From Pseudomonas sp. 6D_7.1_Bac1 (GTDB lineage Bacteria; Pseudomonadota; Gammaproteobacteria; Pseudomonadales; Pseudomonadaceae): 64,000 nucleotides of DNA. The notes under the pieces are model-generated. The model saw nothing but the letters and a program-made list of their open reading frames with translations. It was not told where the DNA came from and did not search any database. Positions 47,132 to 56,831 of this stretch are shown here, piece after piece. Numbering within the stretch: the first letter of the stretch is position 1; every line of letters starts with the position of its first letter. Position numbers and translations under genes: made by a program. The stretch is taken from contig NZ_JANLNW010000035.1 of the NCBI RefSeq assembly GCF_025465945.1, positions 88,733 through 152,732 of the forward strand, read 5' to 3'.

Positions 47132-48805
47132 TTAAACCACCACATCCAGCATCGCCTGCTGGCTGGAACCGAAAGTCAAATACTCAACCAACTCGGCCAA
47201 CGGCAACGGCTTGCTGATCAGGTAACCCTGCACCTGATCACAACCAAAGCCGCGCAGCAGCTCAAGCTGTTCAGGGGTTTCAACGCCCTCGGCGACCACT
47301 TCCAGGTTGAGGTTGTGGGCCAGGTTGATCATGGCGTGAACCAGCTTGCGGTTTTCCTCACGCATCTCCATGCCACCGACAAAGCTCTTGTCGATCTTCA
47401 GCAAGGCAATCGGCAGGCTGTTGAGGTGCACGAACGACGAGAAACCGGTGCCGAAGTCGTCGAGAGAGAAACGCACGCCCAGACGCCCCAACGCGTCCAT
47501 GGTCTGTTTGACCAGATCGCTGCGGCGCATCACTGCAGTTTCCGTCAGTTCAAACTCCAGCCATTGCGCTTCGACGCCGCGCTCGGCAATCAACCGGCTC
47601 AAGGTCGACAATAACTGACTGTCCTGGAACTGCCGGAACGACAGGTTCACCGCCATGTGCAGCGGCGGTAAGCCGCGTTCGCGTAACGCCTGCATGTCGC
47701 GCAAGGCACGAGAAATGACCCAGTAGCCCAACGGCACGATCAAACCGCTCTGCTCGGCCAGCGGCACGAACTCGCTCGGCGGCAACAGCCCGCGCTCGCC
47801 ATGGCGCCAGCGCACCAGCGCTTCGAGGCCGACGATCTGCCCGTCGTCCAGGTTCAGCCGAGGCTGGTAGTGCAACTCCAGCTCATCGCGACGCAAGGCT
47901 CGGCGCAGTTCGCTTTCAAGATCAGCGAGGTTGCGCGCATTGCGGTTGATGCGTTCATTGAAGATATGAAAGGTGCAGCCTTGGGTGCTTTTGGCCTGCT
48001 GCATGGCGATGTGCGCGTGCCACATCAACGGGTCAGCACCAGCCTGCGCACGGGCATGGGCAATGCCCAGACTGCAACCGATCAACAGGCTTTCGCCGTC
48101 GACCCAGTAGGGCTCGGCCATGACTTCGGTGATGCGCTCGGCCATCCACTCGGCGCGTTGCGGCGCGCGGCGGGTGTCGATAAGCAAGGCGAATTCGTCG
48201 CTGCCCAGACGCGCCAGTTGATCGCCGGCCTCCAGTTGGCTTTTGAGCCGCGAGACCACTTGCAGGATCAACCGGTCACCGGCCTGGTGGCCGAGGGCGT
48301 CGTTGGCATGCCGGAAGTTATCGAGGTCCAGGTGCCCCAGTGCCAGGCCACGGCCGTCGTTTTCCGCCAGACGCGCCGCCAGCAGGGTCTGAAAACCCTG
48401 GCGGTTGGCAATGCCGGTCAGAGGGTCCTGCTCGGCGAGGCGCTGCAAGGTGTTTTCCAGCAAACCGCGCTCACGCACATGGCGCAGGCAACGGCGCAAT
48501 GTATCCACATCCAGTACATCGCGAACCAGCCAGTCGCTGACACCGTCCGGTGGAGTTGACGGTTCATGTTCGAGCAACAGCACCGTCGGCAGGCTGCAAC
48601 GGCCCGGCTCCGGTTGAAGAGATGGAACAGTCAGCAGAACCGCACTGCGGTTGTCAGCAAATAGACTGCTCACCGACTCCCAGGTCGGTGCACTGATCAG
48701 CACAGCCGAGCTCCCCATAGGAGCCAGACACTCGCGTAACAACGCTGCCCACGCTGGCTCTTCGGCCAGTAGCAGCAAACGCAAGGGTTCGACAGGCGTA
48801 GACAA
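47132..48805 (-). CDS. GGDEF/EAL protein, probable c-di-GMP phosphodiesterase
   Basis: A 557-residue cytoplasmic protein. Residues about 8-115 look like a receiver domain that has lost its phospho-acceptor aspartate. The GGDEF domain (about 125-290) has DPLTGIANRQGF but its signature is GSDEF, and the RxxD inhibitory site is absent. The EAL domain (about 300-550) is complete: EALVRW, ELTETAVMR, SLDDFGTGFSSF, LKIDKSFV, GYLISKPL. Hydrolysis of c-di-GMP is therefore expected. By position it matches P. aeruginosa PA5295, described as the phosphodiesterase ProE. A Fur-like box lies upstream. Confidence 0.92.
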   Translation of the reverse strand: MSTPVEPLRLLLLAEEPAWAALLRECLAPMGSSAVLISAPTWESVSSLFADNRSAVLLTVPSLQPEPGRCSLPTVLLLEHEPSTPPDGVSDWLVRDVLDVDTLRRCLRHVRERGLLENTLQRLAEQDPLTGIANRQGFQTLLAARLAENDGRGLALGHLDLDNFRHANDALGHQAGDRLILQVVSRLKSQLEAGDQLARLGSDEFALLIDTRRAPQRAEWMAERITEVMAEPYWVDGESLLIGCSLGIAHARAQAGADPLMWHAHIAMQQAKSTQGCTFHIFNERINRNARNLADLESELRRALRRDELELHYQPRLNLDDGQIVGLEALVRWRHGERGLLPPSEFVPLAEQSGLIVPLGYWVISRALRDMQALRERGLPPLHMAVNLSFRQFQDSQLLSTLSRLIAERGVEAQWLEFELTETAVMRRSDLVKQTMDALGRLGVRFSLDDFGTGFSSFVHLNSLPIALLKIDKSFVGGMEMREENRKLVHAMINLAHNLNLEVVAEGVETPEQLELLRGFGCDQVQGYLISKPLPLAELVEYLTFGSSQQAMLDVVV

Positions 48806-48872
48806 GCTAGCTCCCTAGACTCTGCAAAAGATGTTGGCGGTGGGCATTATGACGCGTAGATAAACAACGACC

Positions 48873-48888
48873 AATGATATTGATTATC
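48873..48888. promoter_or_regulatory. Fur-box-like sequence upstream of the EAL gene
   Basis: AATGATATTGATTATC matches 14 of 16 positions of the Fur consensus core AATGATAATCATTATC. It is 68 bases from the EAL gene start and about 180 from rep, in a 265-base divergent spacer with no other gene. Confidence 0.5.
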
Positions 48889-49070
48889 AAAAACTGTGTT
48901 GTTGCGCACTCAATCGAACATTAGACGCAAATTCAGCACGCATCCTGCGGGAAAGTAACAAAACCGGCAAATTTAGATCGCGTGGTGCGTCACAAGTCGG
49001 AGAGAGGCAGCAGAATCTGTGCATCCTGTTAAAATGCCCGCCCTTTTCGCAAACGACTCCTTTTTCCGTC

Positions 49071-51080
49071 ATGTCCCGACTCAATCCCCGGCAGCAAGAA
49101 GCCGTGAGCTACGTCGGCGGCCCTCTTTTGGTGCTCGCCGGTGCTGGCTCCGGCAAAACCAGCGTCATCACGCGCAAAATCGCCCACCTGATCCAGAGCT
49201 GCGGCATTCGTGCCCAGCACATCGTCGCCATGACCTTTACCAACAAGGCCGCGCGCGAGATGAAGGAGCGGGTCGGCACCTTGCTCAAGGGGGGTGAAGG
49301 ACGCGGCCTGACGGTGTGCACGTTCCACAACCTGGGGCTGAACATCATCCGCAAGGAGCATGTGCGGCTGGGCTACAAACCGGGCTTCTCGATTTTCGAC
49401 GAGACCGACGTCAAAGCCCTGATGACCGACATCATGCAAAAGGAATACTCGGGCGACGACGGCGTCGACGAGATCAAGAACATGATCGGCGCCTGGAAAA
49501 ACGACCTGATCCTGCCGCCCGAAGCACTGGAAAACGCGCGCAATCCCAAGGAACAGACCGCCGCCATCGTCTACACCCACTATCAGCGCACGCTCAAGGC
49601 GTTCAACGCGGTGGACTTCGACGACCTGATCCTGCTGCCGGTGAAGCTGTTCCAGGAACACGCCGACATCCACGAAAAGTGGCAGAACAAAGTCCGCTAC
49701 CTGCTGGTGGACGAATACCAGGACACCAACGCCAGCCAGTATCTGCTGGTGAAATTGCTGATCGGCACGCGCAACCAGTTCACCGTAGTGGGCGACGATG
49801 ACCAGTCGATCTATGCCTGGCGCGGTGCCCGCCCGGAAAACCTGATGCTGCTCAAGGACGACTACCCCTCCTTGAAAGTGGTGATGCTGGAGCAGAACTA
49901 CCGCTCTACCAGCCGCATCCTGCGCTGCGCCAACGTACTGATCTCGAACAACCCTCACGAGTTTGAAAAACAGCTGTGGAGCGAGATGGGTCACGGCGAC
50001 GAGATCCGGGTGATCCGCTGCCGCAACGAAGACGCCGAAGCCGAGCGCGTGGCCGTGGAGATCCTCAGCCTGCACCTGCGCACTGACCGCCCATACAGCG
50101 ATTTCGCGATCCTCTACCGCGGTAACTACCAGGCCAAGCTGATCGAGCTGAAGCTGCAACATCACCAGATTCCGTATCGCCTATCCGGTGGCAACAGCTT
50201 TTTCGGACGTCAGGAAGTCAAAGACCTGATGGCCTATTTCCGCCTGATCGTGAACCCGGATGACGACAACGCCTTCCTGCGGGTGATCAACGTCCCACGC
50301 AGGGAAATCGGTTCGACCACGCTGGAAAAGCTCGGCAACTACGCGACCGAACGCAAGATCTCGATGTATGCCGCCACCGACGAAATCGGCCTGGGCGAAC
50401 ACCTGGACAACCGCTTCACGGATCGTCTGGCACGCTTCAAGCGTTTCATGGACCGGGTGCGTGAGCAGTGCGCCGGCGAAGACCCGATCTCTGCCCTGCG
50501 CAGCATGGTCATGGACATCGACTACGAGAACTGGCTGCGCACCAACAGCTCCAGCGACAAGGCCGCCGACTACCGCATGGGTAACGTCTGGTTCCTGATC
50601 GAGGCGCTGAAGAACACCCTGGAAAAAGACGAAGACGGCGAAATGACCGTCGAAGACGCGATCGGAAAACTCGTCCTGCGGGACATGCTCGAACGTCAGC
50701 AGGAAGAGGAAGACGGCGCCGAAGGCGTGCAGATGATGACCTTGCACGCCTCCAAGGGTCTGGAATTCCCCTACGTGTTCATCATGGGCATGGAGGAGGA
50801 AATCCTTCCGCACCGCTCCAGCATCGAAGCCGACACCATCGAAGAAGAACGGCGCCTGGCCTACGTCGGGATTACCCGCGCGCGTCAGACCCTGGCCTTC
50901 ACCTTTGCTGCCAAGCGCAAACAGTACGGCGAAATCATCGACTGCTCGCCGAGCCGTTTCCTCGATGAATTGCCACCAGACGACCTGGCCTGGGAAGGCA
51001 ACGACGACACCCCGACCGAAGTCAAAGCCGTACGTGGCAATAGCGCATTGGCGGATATCCGCGCGATGTTAAAGCGCTAG
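49071..51080 (+). CDS. rep: ATP-dependent DNA helicase Rep
   Basis: A 669-residue superfamily-1A 3'-5' helicase that helps replication forks past bound proteins. Walker A AGAGSGKTSVI (24-34), the TFTNKAAREMKERV motif Ia, Walker B LLVDEYQDTN, DDDQSIYAWRGA (motif III), VMLEQNYRS (IV), MTLHASKGLEFPYV (V) and VGITRA (VI) are all present. Distinguished from UvrD by the MSRLNPRQQEAVSYVGGPLLVLAG start and its position next to xpt. Confidence 0.97.
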   Translation: MSRLNPRQQEAVSYVGGPLLVLAGAGSGKTSVITRKIAHLIQSCGIRAQHIVAMTFTNKAAREMKERVGTLLKGGEGRGLTVCTFHNLGLNIIRKEHVRLGYKPGFSIFDETDVKALMTDIMQKEYSGDDGVDEIKNMIGAWKNDLILPPEALENARNPKEQTAAIVYTHYQRTLKAFNAVDFDDLILLPVKLFQEHADIHEKWQNKVRYLLVDEYQDTNASQYLLVKLLIGTRNQFTVVGDDDQSIYAWRGARPENLMLLKDDYPSLKVVMLEQNYRSTSRILRCANVLISNNPHEFEKQLWSEMGHGDEIRVIRCRNEDAEAERVAVEILSLHLRTDRPYSDFAILYRGNYQAKLIELKLQHHQIPYRLSGGNSFFGRQEVKDLMAYFRLIVNPDDDNAFLRVINVPRREIGSTTLEKLGNYATERKISMYAATDEIGLGEHLDNRFTDRLARFKRFMDRVREQCAGEDPISALRSMVMDIDYENWLRTNSSSDKAADYRMGNVWFLIEALKNTLEKDEDGEMTVEDAIGKLVLRDMLERQQEEEDGAEGVQMMTLHASKGLEFPYVFIMGMEEEILPHRSSIEADTIEEERRLAYVGITRARQTLAFTFAAKRKQYGEIIDCSPSRFLDELPPDDLAWEGNDDTPTEVKAVRGNSALADIRAMLKR

Positions 51081-51710
<630 letters not shown>

Positions 51711-51732
51711 CCCGCCACACCGCATACCCCCC

Positions 51733-51822
51733 TGTGGGAGCGAGCCTGCTCGCGATGAGGTCATTACATTCAACATCTATGTCGACTGTTTTGCCGTCAT
51801 CGCGAGCAGGCTCGCTCCCACA
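51733..51822. repeat. REP doublet (REPIN), inward type
   Basis: Forward 51733-51756, reverse 51799-51822; the loop has ACATTCAACATCTATGTCG. Between convergent xpt and the CoA-transferase-family gene. Confidence 0.94.
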
Positions 51823-51840
51823 GTTGTTCTATGTGAACTG

Positions 51841-53763
51841 TTACTGCGCAGTGGCCTTCAGGCCTGCCAGCAGTAACCGCTGATACAAGTCCTCTTTCAA
51901 CCCCACAGGCTTCGTCAGCTGCATCCGTTCCAGATGAACCGGGTACTGCGACGGCTCCGGCGCATCCAGTGTGGCCTTGCCCAGTTCCAGAATCTCCGTG
52001 AGTTTGAACTTGCTCTTGAGCCAGTTCAGCGCCCGCAACATATCCCGCTCTTCGCGGCTGAAATCGCTGCCCAACGGATACTCCGCAAACAACTGCGGAT
52101 GCCGTGCAGCAATCGCCCGCAAGCGCTGTGGACTGTTGTCAGTGAAGCGCGGATCAAGGCAAAAATCCTTCGGCAGTTTGCCGGCTTTCTGCGCCTGTTC
52201 GATCAAGCCTGGCTGGAAGCGTGAATCGCTGATGTTGAGCAACGCTTCGATCACCTTGGCGTCGGTCTTGCCGCGCAAATCGGCGATGCCATATTCGGTG
52301 ACCACAATGTCGCGCAAGTGTCGTGGAATCGTACAGTGGCCGTACTCCCAGACAATGTTCGAGCTCACTTCACCACCTGACTCACGCCAGCTGCGCAGGA
52401 TCAGAATCGAACGTGCGCCTTCCAGCGCGTGGCCTTGGGCGACGAAGTTGTATTGCCCGCCCACCCCGCTGAGCACCCGCCCGTCTTCCAGTTGATCAGC
52501 GACTCCGGCACCCAGCAGGGTCATGGTGAACGCGCTGTTGATGAAGCGTGCATCCAGGCGCTGCAAGCGTTTGAGTTCTTCGTGGCCGTACAGCTCGTTG
52601 ATGTAGCTGATAGCAGTCATGTTGAATTCGGCGAGTTTGCTGTGAGGCAGATCCCGCAGTCTCTGATAGAAACTGCGCGGCCCAAGGAAAAATCCGCCGT
52701 GTATCGAGACCCCGCCCATCTGAGCCGATTCATCCAGAGTGCCGGCATTGGCTTGCTGTTGCAGGGCGATATTCGGATAAACCTTACGCCGCACGATCCC
52801 TGCGTCAGACAACACCAGCAGACCGTTGACGAACATCTCGCTACAGCCATAAAGCCCTTTGGTGAAGGGCTTCACGCCGCCTTCACGGCTAATCAGTGGC
52901 GCCCAATAATGCGCATCAAGGTCCGTCAGCAGTGCACGATAACCGTCGTTATTCGCCTGCCGTGACAGCAACGCAGCAGTCAGCGCGTCGCCCATCGCAC
53001 CGATGCCGATTTGCAGGGTGCCGCCGTCCCGCACCAGGGTGCTGGCATGCAGGCCAATGAAGTGATCCTGAAAACCCACCGGCATGTTCGGCGTGGAAAA
53101 CAGCGTGCTGCCCTCCTCCTCGTCGATCAGCAGATCGAACGCCTCGCGCTCGACTTCCGAGTCTCCCGGCATGTAGGGCAGATCGCGGTGAACCTGGCCA
53201 AGCAGCAGAATGGTTTCCCCGGCAGCCCGGCGCTTGGCAATCATCGGCAACAGGTCGAGGGTAATGTCCGGGTTGCAGCTCAGGCTCAGCCGCTCCGGCT
53301 GCTGCGGATCATGGGCCACCAGTTGCGCCACCAGATTCAATCCGGCGGCATTGATGTCGCGCGCTGCGTGGCTGTAGTTGCTGCTGACGTAGTCCTGCTG
53401 TGCCGAAGCGCTGTGCAGCAAACTGCCAGGCTGCATGAAGAACTGCTCGATGTGAATGTTCGCCGGGAGGCTGTCACGGTGCAGGTCGGCGAGAAAATCC
53501 AGCTCGGGATAATCGCCAAACACTCGCTCGATAAAGGGCTCCAGAAAGCGCCGCTGCAAGCCGTCGCCCAATGCCGGACGCCCCAGACTCAACGCGGTGT
53601 ACACCGTCAGTTGCCGCTCGGGCAGTTGGGCGATGCGTTGATAGAGCGCGTTGACGAAACGGTTGGGCTTGCCCAGGCCCAGCGGCATGCCGAGGTGAAT
53701 ATGCGCGGGCAAACGCGCGAGCACATCATCGACTGCCTGTTCGATTGATACCGACTGCACCAT
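51841..53763 (-). CDS. Acetyl-CoA hydrolase/transferase family protein
   Basis: A 640-residue protein with the two CoA-transferase family I domains and the C-terminal acetyl-CoA-hydrolase domain (SGVGGQYNFVAQGHALEGARSILILRS, then IVVTEYGIADLRGKTDAKVIEALLNI). The glutamate in VTEYGIADLRG is a conserved position. It is longer than the usual 500-residue acetate:CoA transferase because of a ~70-residue C-terminal tail. The substrate is not known; succinyl-CoA:acetate transferase and 4-hydroxybutyrate transferase are relatives. The start at 53763 (MVQSVSIEQAVDDVL) is chosen over a 31-residue non-homologous extension. Confidence 0.85.
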   Translation of the reverse strand: MVQSVSIEQAVDDVLARLPAHIHLGMPLGLGKPNRFVNALYQRIAQLPERQLTVYTALSLGRPALGDGLQRRFLEPFIERVFGDYPELDFLADLHRDSLPANIHIEQFFMQPGSLLHSASAQQDYVSSNYSHAARDINAAGLNLVAQLVAHDPQQPERLSLSCNPDITLDLLPMIAKRRAAGETILLLGQVHRDLPYMPGDSEVEREAFDLLIDEEEGSTLFSTPNMPVGFQDHFIGLHASTLVRDGGTLQIGIGAMGDALTAALLSRQANNDGYRALLTDLDAHYWAPLISREGGVKPFTKGLYGCSEMFVNGLLVLSDAGIVRRKVYPNIALQQQANAGTLDESAQMGGVSIHGGFFLGPRSFYQRLRDLPHSKLAEFNMTAISYINELYGHEELKRLQRLDARFINSAFTMTLLGAGVADQLEDGRVLSGVGGQYNFVAQGHALEGARSILILRSWRESGGEVSSNIVWEYGHCTIPRHLRDIVVTEYGIADLRGKTDAKVIEALLNISDSRFQPGLIEQAQKAGKLPKDFCLDPRFTDNSPQRLRAIAARHPQLFAEYPLGSDFSREERDMLRALNWLKSKFKLTEILELGKATLDAPEPSQYPVHLERMQLTKPVGLKEDLYQRLLLAGLKATAQ

Positions 53764-53859
53764 CAGACGCTCCCGACCTGTCCATGAATTGAGATGGTCC
53801 GAGCTTGCCGGGTCCTGATCGTCATGACCAGTGTTGCGCTCAAATCTCAGGCACAAAAA

Positions 53860-53877
53860 AGCCGCTGTTAAGCGGCT
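53860..53877 (-). terminator. Terminator of the cytochrome c5 gene
   Basis: Stem AGCCGCT/AGCGGCT with a four-base loop, followed on the minus strand by TTTTTT, 20 bases beyond the cytochrome stop. Confidence 0.88.
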
Positions 53878-53896
53878 CTTTCGCTGAAGATGGCGA

Positions 53897-54325
53897 TTAT
53901 TTCAGGCCGGACATCTTCTGGATGGCGCCTTCAAGGTCTTTCACTTCGCAGTCACTGCACGTGCCTTTTGGCGGCATTGCGTTGAGCCCTGTCAACGCTA
54001 CCTTCGCCAAGCCAGCAGCGGTACCGCCTTCTTTATCGGCGCGTTTTTTCCAGTCTGCGGTATCACCGATTTTTGGTGAGCCCAACAGACCCGTGCCATG
54101 GCAAGCATTGCAATGTTTGGCAATGATTTCGTCAGGGGTTTTCGCGGCACCGCCGCCGGTCGAAGCAGCGACTTCCATCCCCTTGCACTCCTGACCCTGC
54201 ACACAGACCTGGCCGACGGGTTCAAGGCGCTTGGCGATATCATCAGTGGTCGACGCTTGAGCGCTGACTGCCCAAAGGGCCAATACGGTTGCTGGTGCGG
54301 CCAGCATTTTCATAATTAGGTTCAC
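53897..54325 (-). CDS. cycB: Cytochrome c5
   Basis: A 142-residue periplasmic monoheme cytochrome. Signal peptide to about residue 24 (ALWAVSAQA), heme motif CNACH at 72-76, axial methionine in NAMPPKG. Two extra cysteine pairs (CVQGQEC near 41-47, and CSDCE near the C-terminus) are visible; the latter fits the c5 disulfide, the former is unusual. The GTG at 54325 has GAGGG seven bases upstream and is preferred; an ATG at 54313 is the alternative. It acts as a periplasmic electron carrier. Confidence 0.9.
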   Translation of the reverse strand: MNLIMKMLAAPATVLALWAVSAQASTTDDIAKRLEPVGQVCVQGQECKGMEVAASTGGGAAKTPDEIIAKHCNACHGTGLLGSPKIGDTADWKKRADKEGGTAAGLAKVALTGLNAMPPKGTCSDCEVKDLEGAIQKMSGLK

Positions 54326-54495
54326 GCGTACACCCTCAATGGTGGCTAGTCACGCCCACGGCCACGGTTCGCAGGCGGGCGCAAGTATAGCGGTTAGCCC
54401 GCCACACTGAAACAACCCCAAAGTCGAAGGGGTCTTGTTGTGTGGCGAAATAACGCTACACGTATCGCTGCAATCCGTGCAGGACGCCTCTTTTC

Positions 54496-55044
54496 CTAGA
54501 AGTTCGCGGGGGTGGCTGCGCTGATTAGTCGCGCAGGCGCATCGAACGGATTTCGGAAACGGTGCGGTTTGGTGCTTTCAAAATAGTAGCTGTCACCGGC
54601 TTCGAGCACGAAAGTCTCAAGCCCGACCACCAGTTCCAGTCGGCCTTCGAGCAGAATCCCGGTTTCCTCGCCCTCATGGGTGAGCATCTCGTCACCGGTG
54701 TCGGCGCCGGGTGGGTAGATCTCGTTGAGGAACGCGATAGCACGGCTCGGATGAGCCTTGCCGACCAGTTTCATGGTCACGGCGCCATCGGAGATATCGA
54801 TCAGCTCATGAGCTTTGTAGACGATCTGCGTCGGTTTTTCCTGGAGAATTTCTTCGGAAAAGAACTCGACCATGGACATGGGGATGCCGCCAAGTACCTT
54901 CCTCAGCGAACTGATCGAGGGGCTGACACTGTTTTTCTCGATCATTGAAATGGTGCTGTTGGTAACACCCGCGCGCTTGGCGAGCTCTCGCTGGGAAAGA
55001 CCTTTCAGTTTACGGATCGATTGCAGTCGTTCACCGACGTCCAA
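54496..55044 (-). CDS. pauR: PauR-type HTH-cupin repressor
   Basis: A 182-residue regulator with an Xre-type helix-turn-helix (8-62: LQSIRKLKGLSQRELAKRAGVTNSTISMIEKNSVSPSISSL) and a C-terminal cupin (about 105-175, HEGEETGILLEGRLELVVG and GDSYYFESTKPHRFRN). P. aeruginosa PauR (PA5301) represses the gamma-glutamylation polyamine catabolic genes; this gene has the same place between cytochrome c5 and dadX. The FAD oxidoreductase at 59.4 kb may be one of its targets (inference). Confidence 0.92.
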   Translation of the reverse strand: MDVGERLQSIRKLKGLSQRELAKRAGVTNSTISMIEKNSVSPSISSLRKVLGGIPMSMVEFFSEEILQEKPTQIVYKAHELIDISDGAVTMKLVGKAHPSRAIAFLNEIYPPGADTGDEMLTHEGEETGILLEGRLELVVGLETFVLEAGDSYYFESTKPHRFRNPFDAPARLISAATPANF

Positions 55045-55171
55045 TGCATTAGCCTCCCAGGATTCAGATTGTGTGGATAGTGAACGTTATCATGGCGACA
55101 GCGTTCAGTATTTACAACACTTGGGTCTGAATCCCGCTCAGCAAAGCGACTTCCGGTATCGACCGCTCGCC

Positions 55172-56245
55172 TCAGCTCCCGGAATAGAGCAGTGGCACGC
55201 GACGCAGGTTGCAGAATATCTGGTAGGGAATGGTCCCGGCGGCCATCGCTACGTCGCTGGCCAGGATGTTTTTACCCCACAACTCGACCGTCGAACCGAG
55301 GCCAGCCTGCGGCACATCGGTCAAATCGACGCAGAGCATGTCCATCGACACCCGTCCCAGCAACTGGCTGCGCTGCCCGGCCACCAACACCGGTGTGCCG
55401 GTAGGTGCGTGACGCGGATAACCGTCGGCATAGCCCATGGCGACCACACCGATGCGCATCGGCTTCTGGGTAATGAACCTGGCGCCATAGCCCACCGGCT
55501 CACCGGCCGGCAGTTCGCGCACGCTGATGACTTTCGATTCCAGGGTCATCACCGGTTGCAAGCGTGCCGCCACGGAATTGGCTTCTTCGAACGGTGTCGC
55601 GCCGTAGAGCATGATGCCCGGCCGCACCCAATCGCTCGGCACCTGCGGCCAGCCCAGCACCGCCGGCGAGTTACGCAAGCTGACCTGCGCCGACAAACCC
55701 TGACGCGCCGCTTCAAACACCGCAACCTGCTCGGCGGCGCTGCTGCTGTGAAGCTCATCGGCACGCGCAAAGTGGCTCATCAGCACGATCTTCGAAACCT
55801 TGCCGCTGGCCAGCAGACGCTGGTACCCCGCCTGATAATCCGCCGGATGCAGGCCAACCCGGTGCATGCCTGAATCAAGCTTGAGCCAGACCGTGATCGG
55901 TTTGTTCAGCGCGGCTTTCTCGATCGCTTCGAGCTGCCACAGCGAATGCACCACGCACCAGAAATCATGCTCAACGATCAGCGACAGCTCATCGGCTTCG
56001 AAAAAACCTTCGAGCAGCAGGACCGGCGCACGAATGCCAGCGGCGCGCAGCTCCAGCGCTTCTTCGATGCAGGCTACGGCAAAACCGTCCGCCTCGGCCT
56101 CCAGGGCCTGGGCACAGCGCACCGCGCCATGGCCATAGGCATCGGCCTTGATCACCGCGAGGGCGCGAGCCCCCGAGACTTCTCGGGCCAGTTGGTAGTT
56201 ATGACGCAGGGCTTGAAGATCGATCAGGGCACGGGCAGGACGCAT
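55172..56245 (-). CDS. dadX: Catabolic alanine racemase DadX
   Basis: Interconverts L- and D-alanine. The 357-residue protein is a fold-III PLP enzyme: PLP lysine Lys33 ([11 protein letters not shown]), and the second catalytic tyrosine in PVGYGARFI near residue 253. Its position after dadA-ridA identifies it as the catabolic racemase rather than the biosynthetic Alr. It starts 232 bases after ridA on the same strand; a structured spacer separates the two. Confidence 0.96.
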   Translation of the reverse strand: MRPARALIDLQALRHNYQLAREVSGARALAVIKADAYGHGAVRCAQALEAEADGFAVACIEEALELRAAGIRAPVLLLEGFFEADELSLIVEHDFWCVVHSLWQLEAIEKAALNKPITVWLKLDSGMHRVGLHPADYQAGYQRLLASGKVSKIVLMSHFARADELHSSSAAEQVAVFEAARQGLSAQVSLRNSPAVLGWPQVPSDWVRPGIMLYGATPFEEANSVAARLQPVMTLESKVISVRELPAGEPVGYGARFITQKPMRIGVVAMGYADGYPRHAPTGTPVLVAGQRSQLLGRVSMDMLCVDLTDVPQAGLGSTVELWGKNILASDVAMAAGTIPYQIFCNLRRVPLLYSGS

Positions 56246-56379
56246 GGCGGCAGACTTCTAGGCGGTCTTGGGGGAAGAAAAAACCGGCGCTGGCTGGCGG
56301 CGTGAACAACCAACAGCACCGGGAGAGGGATCACTTAGGCTCAGTAGGAAAACTGCCTGCGCGTCGACCAGACTGCGTT

Positions 56380-56437
56380 AAAAACAGGCTCGGAATGCTC
56401 ATTTAGGGGCCTAAACTCCGCTTCCTCGCCTGTTTTT
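56380..56437. repeat. Large imperfect inverted repeat in the ridA-dadX spacer
   Basis: AAAAACAGGC at 56380-56389 pairs with GCCTGTTTTT at 56428-56437 (10 bp perfect); inside are CGGA/TCCG and a palindromic TTTAGG-GG-CCTAAA. On the minus strand it resembles a terminator whose U run is the 3' arm. It could attenuate transcription from ridA into dadX. Confidence 0.55.
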
Positions 56438-56477
56438 GCCTTGCCTGATCGCCGCTCGGCGAGTTTTCGTACTGACC

Positions 56478-56831
56478 CTACGGCAGAGCAGCCACTACCG
56501 ACAGCTCAACCAGAATTTCCGGTTCGCACAGTTTGGCTTCGACTGTCGCGCGGGCCGGTGCGACGTTCTTTGGCAGCCACTGGTCCCAGACACTGTTCAT
56601 GCCCTCGAAATCGGCATCGATGTCTTTCAGGTAAATCGTCACCGACAGCAGCCTGGTTTTGTCGGTACCGGCCAGATCCAGCAGGCGCTCGATGTTGGCG
56701 AGGGTTTCACGGGTCTGCTGTTCAATCCCGGCGTTCATATCGTCGCCGACTTGCCCTGCCAGATACACAGTACCGCTGTGAACTACGATCTGGCTCATGC
56801 GCTCATTGGTGAGCTGGCGCTGGATTGACAT
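56478..56831 (-). CDS. RidA family protein
   Basis: A 117-residue trimeric enamine/imine deaminase of the Rid family. The catalytic arginine is Arg94 in [11 protein letters not shown], with the usual [13 protein letters not shown] end and the [10 protein letters not shown] stretch. Imino acids from amino-acid oxidation by DadA are the natural substrates, which explains its place in the operon (inference from context). The ATG lies inside the last 29 bases of dadA, in another frame. Confidence 0.93.
   Translation of the reverse strand: MSIQRQLTNERMSQIVVHSGTVYLAGQVGDDMNAGIEQQTRETLANIERLLDLAGTDKTRLLSVTIYLKDIDADFEGMNSVWDQWLPKNVAPARATVEAKLCEPEILVELSVVAALP

Noticed and set aside
48887..49084. 65-residue open frame between the EAL gene and rep
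   Set aside because: No ribosome binding site or recognisable family; it overlaps the rep start region on the other strand.
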